The notes under the pieces are model-generated. The model did no database searches and was not told the origin of the DNA. It saw nothing but the letters and a program-made list of their open reading frames with translations. Shown piece after piece: positions 56,524 to 64,000 of a stretch of DNA of 64,000 nt. The position numbers were made by a program, and so were the translations under genes. Within the stretch, counting starts at the first letter, position 1, and each line of letters begins with the position of its first letter. Source of the stretch: Smittia aterrima (taxonomy: Eukaryota > Arthropoda > Insecta > Diptera > Chironomidae); contig CP093829.1 in NCBI GenBank assembly GCA_033063855.1, positions 19,127,537 to 19,191,536 of the forward strand, given 5' to 3'.

Positions 56524-59500
56524 CTATCTTGGGCTGTCCAGCATGACGTGCTTGAACGCTCCACGCTGTTGTGTTATCTCGTGGCTTCCCAACGATGCCT
56601 TTCCGTCTCGTCCAATAAAAAGTTTTAAACCGCCGCATGCTAAAAAGTGAAAAGATTTATAAATTTTGAATGAAGTCTTGCAATGTATTCAACTCACGTT
56701 CTTGTGCTTCTTCTAGCTGATCAAGTTTAGAATTCCTCAACAATTCATCTATTGTTGCATCGGGATTGACTCTAGTATTCTCAACTCGTCCAGTCACATT
56801 AGGAGTATCATCAAGCACCTTCTTACGTCGTTCAGCTTGAGCTTTCATTCTATCAAGCGATCCAGTTTCACTCATTTGTATCGAACCTGAACTTGGATTT
56901 CTGTAAGTTGATGAAAGAAAGATTTCATTTTAGTTAAAAGGTTTAAAGTTTCTTGATGTTTACACAAAAATGTCATGCGAATCAAAAAACAAAAATACAA
57001 AAACTAAAATTTTGTTACGAGCTTTACAAACTTGTCTTGTAATGCTCGATAAGCTCATGAAGTAAACTCCGTATCAAATCAATTTGGAAAATACTTTCCA
57101 AAAATTAAAAATTATTTCTTCTGTCTAAAACTAATCGTGATCAACGACACAATATTAGAACAAAATAAATGTTAAGCGTTAGATCTAAGAGGGACAACAT
57201 CCAAAAACAACAAAACGAAAATCGAAAACAGGAACGAACATGTTTGCAGTTGGCTTTCGGAGAATCAAAGAAGCAGTCAACTGAGTGTGTTCGCCATTCA
57301 TTGAAGTTCCCAAGTTCGCAGGACCGTCAACATTCTGACTTTCGATCGGACTAGTTGCATTAAGTGTAGACATCCGTGGACTTCCGTCAAGTAAACGACG
57401 ATGCAAACTATTCCTGCTAGAAGAGAATCGTGAAAGAGATGAGGGATAGAAAACTTTAAGTGAAGTTCAATGAAAACATTAACACGAAGGAGAGTTGCAC
57501 ATCAATCGACAGTGGACAAATGGGAAAGAGTCGATGCATTTTTGAACGATTTTAATTTCAGTTTCTTGTTGCTTTCTTGTTAGTAGATTTCTTTTCTCTT
57601 CACCAAAAACCTATTAAGTGCAGTTTGCCATGCAATTGTGCGAAACTAAAATTGAATTCCCAAAAAGTAATGAATAACTTCTACGAGTAAACTAATGAAC
57701 TAAGCGACTAAGTGATTAACTTTTTAGTGAGATGATATTAAGTGATTTCTAACAAACAATAAAAGCCGATTTGGTTTGAGAAACTCGTGACTATGAATGT
57801 ATTAGAGAATGAAATCCTTTTTAGTGAATATTTGTGGCAATCACGCCTGTGAAGTCAATTTATTACCTAAGACGATCGTAAATGGTCGATCCGCGATTCT
57901 TCAAACTCTCAATGCATGAAGAAGACTTTTCTTTCCTCAGTGCCAGCATGGGGTTGTCAGGAACTTTAAAAACTTCGTCTAACTGCTTTTCGCATGTTCC
58001 ATTTGTCTCGATGAATTTTTCTTCAAGTCGAATGGGAACTACAAAAGTTTTGTCATATTTCTTTTCTGATTTATTCACGTTGTAGAATGGATCAAAGCTC
58101 TTAGTTGTCTTCATGTTATTGTTCATTATATCATCGATCATTCCCATTGAATTCATCTTCATAATCTGATAGTTTCTATCTTCGGAATGATCGCCACCAA
58201 CGTATTTTGTATTGCCAACGCGTTTGTAAACTTTCGGTGTGTGAAGGGAATGACGATCGAGATATGATGGAGGGCTATTATCACTATAATGTCTTTTATT
58301 TGGCATGCCGTCGACTGCATCTTCCCCATTCAAATTGTTTAACGACTGCATCTTTGCATTATTGAAACGTTTCTTCTCGAAATCTCGTTTCAGCTTTACT
58401 AGATCGACTGGAGTGTCACCGCTTTCCTGCTCAAGTTGATTGAGCGATTTCATTCTCGACAAACCGTCTGTGTTCATTAATGTCTGATCTAGTAAATTAT
58501 TCATACTTTTCATCTTTACAGATGAGAAATCTCCGATTGGCGTACTATAAGCATCAATTGCAGAATCGTCAGCATCGAGCGTTGTGTTTGGCGTTCGAAA
58601 CATTTCGTCAGTTGGCGAATCTGGTGAACTCACTGAATTTTGTTTACAGTGTTGAATGATTTTTAACTTTAACGAGTTGGTCTCGTATCGTTTCCTGTAT
58701 AGTTTTTCGTGGGGTTGATGCCAGCTGCTCAAAGAATAAGTCTTTTGAAAAGATCCGCGCGAATATCTTTTTGATGTTTCCAAAATATTAAGAAAATATT
58801 TTGCAATTTTTTGTTTTCAGTTTTCATTGTGAATGCGGAAGATTTTTTTGTGGGTGTGTGTTTGTGCAAGAAAGAAAATGACACAAGAAATAAAAAATAA
58901 AATAAAATATTTGGGTTTTCAAATTTCGCTTCAAAATTGATTAACTCACAAATGTCCGATTGAACTTTTAAACATTTTTGAATTCATCTTTTATCTTATA
59001 GTCAATTCTCAAACGTTAATTATAAACTGATAAAGAATTTAGATATTTACAATTTTGCATGCAATGATTGAACAGCAAGAATGCAGAATTAGATTAGGCC
59101 ATGGAAAGGCGTTAAGAGAGAGGTGATTCGAGATAAGAGAACTTTCATTAAAATCGAGAAGTTGAACGACGGGAAGTTCCACATTTAAAAAATCTTCAAG
59201 ACAAAATCCCGAACAAGACTAAATATACATTCAATTATTTGTCCAGTTAGTCACGAAGATTTACAGTTGAATTAGCTAGAACGTTAATTTCCTAATAACG
59301 GAGTCGTCTTTCAACAACGTTTTGGCAAAAAGTTTCATGCGTAACGCAGTTATTTGACGATCTCAATCTATTAAGAATTTCTTAATTATTTCGTGAACAT
59401 TAAACTGACCTTGTATGTCCTGAGTCACCATCGGAGCTTTGACGTGAGTGCTGTCGATCGGATAAGCTACTACTGTAACCTGATCCTTTAGACATCTAAA

Positions 59501-60432
59501 ATTAAAAGAATAAAATTAAATAAACTTGCGATTGACCTCAAATTTTCAAACACAAACTTGACTAGTGTTACTGGAATTCCTCGAATGTCCCATCTCGACC
59601 GCATTTGGTTGTTGTTGAGCAATTAAGCTCTGACTATTGTTAATTGGCGCTACAGCCGCGGTTCGATCAAAAATCGTCGTCAAAGGCGTTTCTGATGTTT
59701 CACTTATCCCGGAGTCTGTGATGATGGAAGAAACTATGGATTGCGGATCAACATCAACAACTTGATGTTCTGCAAAAACAAATTTGGCAAATGTCAAGTT
59801 GAATTAGTTCAGTGAAAAAAGTAGATTTTCTAGTTTAAAGTTACCTGATCCTATTGGTGTTTTCTTTTTCGTTAGAGAACCACAACCGGATGAGCCTGAA
59901 GCAATGGAAGCATCGTCTTTGGAACTAACAGTCTGTCGACTCGACACCGAGTTCGGATTCGTTGACATTAAACTTGTTGGTTGCTGATTAGGACCGATTG
60001 ACGACATGCTGCTAACAAGTCCTAAGTCATCTTCTGATGGTAACTGGTTGACTTTTGAGGAAGGACTGAAATGAAAATTTGTAAATTAAAAAATTCTTAA
60101 CTTGACTTATCTCAACTTACACTTTATACACTATATCACCACTGAGCATGTGCATTTTTATCGTCACCAAGAGCATTGAGTTGTCTTGTCTGTGTCGCGT
60201 ATCATAGCCTTCAAGAATTGTTTTCTTCGACGTCAGTCCGGAGCCTGCAAACTCGGCTAAGTTGAGGTCTGTGAATCCAAGCTTCTGATAACTTCGACCA
60301 CCTTTAATCTCCTTTCGAATTGATATTCTAAGCAGACATGGATCTAACACGCCCGTCGATGCATTTGCTGACATCTTGCATGGAAATGAAAACTGTTGAC
60401 CCCACTTGACACTGTGATCCTTTACTTCTTCT
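56524..60432 (-). CDS. EEIG1: EEIG1/FAM102 homologue, NT-C2 domain protein (8 exons seen, 5' end missing)
   Basis: Exons in transcript order: 60121..60432, 59845..60065, 59558..59769, 59410..59495, 57867..58724, 57282..57416, 56698..56900, 56524..56639. Phases fit at every join, giving 713 residues plus an unseen first exon. The N-terminal part is the end of an NT-C2 domain: KMSANASTGVLDPCLLRISI, then KLGFTDLNLAEFAGSG, ILEGYDTRHRQDNSML and LSGDIVYKV. Next come Ser-rich segments including GHSRNSSNTSQMSKGSGYSS, the family's mid motif. The C-terminus LKLFIGRDGKASLGS ... MLDSPR matches the vertebrate ending LRLFVSRDGSATLSG. The 858-nt exon is not known to me from vertebrates. The donor of 57282..57416 (ca|gttgac) is weak, so that exon end is uncertain. 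Family members act at membranes or in signalling; vertebrate EEIG1 takes part in RANK signalling. The fly role is unclear. Confidence 0.85.
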
Positions 60433-63400
60433 CTGTTGGCGAAAAAGAGAATGAAAAAATTATCATCGAGTCTTCAACGAAAAAAACCGGTCAAGCGACA
60501 ACAAAGTGACAACAAACTCGGCATTTTAACGAGCGCGAATGACCTTGAACTAACAAAGCGAACGCGAACGAGTTTAACAAGAGCGTTAATGACAGAGACG
60601 ACCGCAAATCTAGATTTTTATCAGAATCCGTTCGATAATCAATTGCAAAGAAAAACGAAAGCGATTTTCCGGTTCTTTAATCTTTAGCCAACAGCAACCA
60701 ACGTTGAATGATCTGGTTAACAGAAATCAATTGAATAAAAGTTATTCGATCATAATAAATTTATATTTTGCTTTCCAGAGCGTATACAGCGTTTGTCTGT
60801 TGGATGAATAATTTCTACGTTACATCATCCTTTCAATCTCTTCAACATTGTCCAGTGAAGTCAAAAGAACCAGTGGCCGGACAACAAATCGATCAACGTT
60901 GTCACAGCGGAAGACTTTTAAGAAAAGATTCGTTAAAATTCGACCTTTTGAAATCAGCAAACGAAACAGACAGCAGACAAAAAGCCCGGCGTCTGAAGTG
61001 GATCTGGTTATGCCATCATAAATTGGCTACTCCATCATGAAATAATAGCTTTTCGAGAATTTATTTTGTTTCGCGAATGTTTAGAGAGATGGATGATTAA
61101 CAAAAATTATTTGAGACACTTTTATGAGCCTCACGTTTAAGTTCGAAACATGAAATCGTTTTCACGCGTTGGATCACGGCAGATTGTGAGATTTGTGAGA
61201 TTTTACAGCAGCGTTTAGTATTACATCATCAGTAAGCGTGCTTGAAGCCATTTACAAACTTCCAGTTGCGTGATAAATGAACTCACTCCCGCAGTTCAGC
61301 TTAAAATATTTCAACATAGCGGCCCCGTGAGTTAGAAGAGACAAAGTATTTCCCTTTTAAATTTTTTACTATTTGCCGATCCTTAAAAGTTTTGCAGTTC
61401 AAACCTAAACTGAGGAAAACACTTGCCAAGTGAAATCAGGTTTTATCAGAAGGTCTCCATATCGGAAGAATTGAAAACTTGTTTTCCATGAGCCTCAGAC
61501 TCCACGTCGCTTTCTTTAAAGCGGCATGATTAGCGATATGAAGTCTCTGCTCTGCAAACAAAGAAAGCGAAACTGAGAAAACATCTCAGATGATTAACGA
61601 TTAAACAAGTTGTAAACATGCACGATTCGAAGCTGCAAAGCATGAACATTAAAGAGAAGAAGCGACTTGAAAATGCGAGTAAATTATTAGTCTGCAAACG
61701 GTAAGGAAAGCATTTCGAGGGAGAAAGTCGTTTATCACTGTTTCATTTCAAGGCTCTTTTCGTAAGTGGAAAACTTTTCTTGTGGACACTTTGTCTGGTG
61801 AGGATTTGGCAAAGGATTTTCAAGGGAATTCAACGAAAAGAGCCTTCGCCTCTCATGAATAATTTTTATTTACATCGCAATTCAAATGAAAAAGCATTCG
61901 AGTCCTTAACCTTTGATTTCAACAGAAATTTATGAAAAATTAGGAAAAGTTTATGAAGCTGTCGTGCTCCAGATTACTTGATAATGTTTTCTCAGTTCTT
62001 TTGAATTTATGATTAATTCATTTCACTTTCTGCCAGTTTTCGAATTCAAATCCACGTCGTTGCCAGAGAGAAAAAAGTTTTTGACTGCAAGAATATTTAT
62101 TTATGACGCTCGAAAATTGGGAAATAAGTTTCCACTCCACAAAAAGATTATTGCTCCGAAACGTTTCGGATTCCAAAGACTTTTTATGAAGCTCTTTGTG
62201 AAAAGAAATATTTCTGATGATAAAGCTCAAATATTTCTCGACCAACAACTCAAATGCGTTTGTTGATTCGGGGCGTCTGTGATAAGACACTTCCTTTTGT
62301 TAATTTCACTAATTACTTTTGGAAACAACAAATTGATTCTGTCGAAACTGCTAGTCAACTAATTCATTTCAATTTAGAGGCCCAAGAGGAATTAAAATAA
62401 AACACACAACGCAATTTCATTTACTGCGAACGGAGAGTATTCTCAGAAGAAGCCGACAAGTGAGATTAGAAGAACACATGTGAAATATGTTCGAGCGACA
62501 TCATTTTCAATTAGAGAAACAATCCGTTTTAACAATCAAAGTTTGAATTTATGATGCTCAGCGATAGAGCAAGTAAATTCACAGAATGTGCTGCTAAGAA
62601 ATTTTTCGAGGGCATCGTCACAGCGTGACAAACAAACTTCGTTGAATATGCTATTAGGAGAAATTAATGAAGAGCGAATGTGTCGGAGACGCCAAAAAAA
62701 CAACAAAATCATGAGCACATGTGCCGCGGAACAAATTTTTTCATAAAAACGAACAGAAACATGAGAAACAAGAACAGCGAAAAGCACGAACACGAAGCGG
62801 TCAGAGCTTAGAAACAAATTGGAAATATTAATAAGAATTTATTTAAAAATCACACTTTCGAATCTCGTTTCTCTTCTGATAGATTCAATTTGGCAACGAG
62901 CTGATCAAGCAGATACATCGAGCTTGGGATTACAGCCAAAATATTAAATGATTCAAGGAAAACTCTTCTGCCATAAACAGCCTTCGCCATTAGAGAACTT
63001 TGACAAATTATTTCAATGAGCTCGTCTCAGATGCTGCGATTATCCATTTGAAACTCAATTTTAAATTCAAAACTTCGCCTTCGCTGATAAAGAGCATCAG
63101 AAAGTGGAAGCTCGCCCTAAAGTTTTTGTCGCGAACAGGTTTCTTTCGCGAAAATTAAATTACAAAAGTTCAGATACTTTTCGAGACGACTACGGGGAAT
63201 GCTTCCACAGGAAAAGGAAGCTCTCATGACCTTGCCTTTAACAAACTTTATGTTTATTCCCTTAGTCGCTTTTTAAAATGAAATTCTTTGATTAAAAGTA
63301 AACAAGAGCGTTTACATTTTAATTGTTTTCCTTCTGACTTCCTTTTACTTTCCGAGTTTTCCTGGGAATTTACAACTTTTTCATTTCATTTCAAGTGCAG

Positions 63401-64000
63401 CAAACATGTCGTCAACAGAGAGAACAAGCATAACAACTTTCTTTATAGCAGCAAATGCACTTTCAGCAGAAGAAATTTCACTTAAGAAAACATAAATCGC
63501 TTTCAATGTTTTGGCGGATGTAACTTATTCCATAAATTCTAATTGATGTTGTCACTCAATAGAAATCTCAAACTAATTGCTTTCTTGAAACATTTCACGA
63601 CGCAAATCAATAAAATTGATAGCTCTTGAGAAAACAGATCGACTAACAAAGCAAATCATGTCAGTTCAAAGTCTTTCATCGCTCGTAACAAAACATTTAG
63701 TCAAAGAATCAGAATTTGAGCATAAATAATTTATAAACAACAAGCAATTTGGGTGTTACTGTCCTCCCAGTTGACGCAAAGCGATATCGATTGCACGCCA
63801 ATAATAAAAGAACGTTGAAAGCTTCTGGTGTGTCCAACACGATGACCTCATTATTTATCTTTGGAAAGAAATTGACGTGAGTGCGGCCCATCCTTCCTCT
63901 GCACAGTCAGAAATTTTAATCATCGATCGATCGATGAAGTCATGAAAAACAAATTAACGTGCAGCTGTTGTAAAGCTTTATTCGTGTCAAACAAACACAA
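60433..64000. other. Probable upstream intron of the EEIG1 homologue
   Basis: The first NT-C2 exon must lie upstream (to the right), yet no minus-strand exon encoding the expected N-terminal strand pattern was found, so it is probably beyond the window. No repeats or RNA genes were seen. One plus-strand candidate frame is listed separately. Confidence 0.4.
60463..60687 (+). CDS. Weak candidate: short basic ORF antisense in the EEIG1 intron
   Basis: From ATG 60463 the frame reads 74 residues beginning MTLKK-like basic sequence is not certain; what is visible is a Lys/Arg/Thr-rich stretch with TKRTRTSLTRALMTETTANL and then DFYQNPFDNQL, ending in a stop. Another frame stays open further to the right (QQQPTLNDLVNRNQLNKSYS). 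No family is recognised, and it may be chance; I list it because its composition differs from nearby shadows. Confidence 0.12.
   Translation, partial: SSSLQRKKPVKRQQSDNKLGILTSANDLELTKRTRTSLTRALMTETTANLDFYQNPFDNQLQRKTKAIFRFFNL

Noticed and set aside
56524..56900. Treating the frame ending QDFIQNL (stop at 56657) as the real EEIG1 C-terminus
   Set aside because: A strong donor (gtgagt at 56697) splices in phase to 56524..56639, which encodes the family-typical ending LKLFIGRDG. Read-through would lose this conserved tail.
62009..62266. 85-codon plus-strand frame in the right flank
   Set aside because: It has an ATG but a composition like the surrounding AT-rich DNA, overlaps an equally long opposite-strand frame, and has no domain or splice partner.
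1..64000. tRNA, rRNA or snRNA genes
   Set aside because: I looked for cloverleaf-like stretches with A- and B-box motifs and for conserved snRNA blocks and saw none. The GC-rich stretch at 56524-56639, which first looked RNA-like, is the last EEIG1 exon.

Overview
This is a eukaryotic window, AT-rich, with short introns (about 50-100 bp), canonical GT-AG splice sites and insect gene families. The best fit is a nematoceran fly, possibly a non-biting midge. The evidence is a fly-type Hop without the DP1 domain, a viking-type collagen IV, CYP9-family P450s, and both BEL/Pao and Helentron-type mobile DNA. Genus and species cannot be read from the sequence.

Layout. 1-8.5 kb is gene-poor, but holds a two-exon gene for a 69-residue secreted six-cysteine protein (1053-1356). 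8.5-12.8 kb is a compact housekeeping cluster. It contains U2af38 (minus) and Hop (plus), which diverge from a 284-bp promoter with a heat-shock-element-like site, followed by a MARVEL four-pass membrane protein resembling singles bar. 13.36-24.56 kb is a complete collagen alpha-2(IV) gene (viking type, minus strand, 34 coding exons, 1778 codons). Two unrelated genes lie in its introns on the opposite strand: a 2-hydroxyacid oxidase (15176-16368) and an intronless secreted two-CUB protein (22641-24194). 24.6-30.5 kb is non-coding as far as I can see, with a possible promoter near 26.1 kb.

30.5-54.8 kb is a young tandem array of five units. Each unit has one F-box/leucine-rich-repeat-like gene (plus strand) facing, tail to tail about 50-100 bp apart, one CYP9-type P450 gene (minus strand). 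All five F-box-like genes are open (414-427 aa). Only the last P450 (53212-54811, 514 aa) is complete. The other four have lost the membrane-anchor exon, and three of them also carry frameshifts. Two gag-only BEL/Pao fragments and two non-autonomous Helentron-like (HINE/DINE-1-like) elements with 130-bp central tandem repeats are embedded in the array. An unfilled paralogous site allows the ends of one Helentron to be read. Two small inversions (13 bp and about 20 bp) suggest template switching during array growth.

56.5-60.4 kb carries most of an EEIG1/FAM102 homologue (minus strand, eight exons, 5' end missing). It has an 858-nt internal exon encoding a repeated short motif that I do not recognise from vertebrate homologues. 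60.4-64 kb is probably its upstream intron, and I see no firm gene there.

The most unusual parts are the F-box/CYP9 array (intact F-box genes, decaying P450s, variation concentrated in one leucine-rich segment), the Helentron-like insertions, and a collagen alpha-2(IV) gene without its usual head-to-head alpha-1(IV) partner. All exon structures were worked out by eye from splice sites and frame closure.
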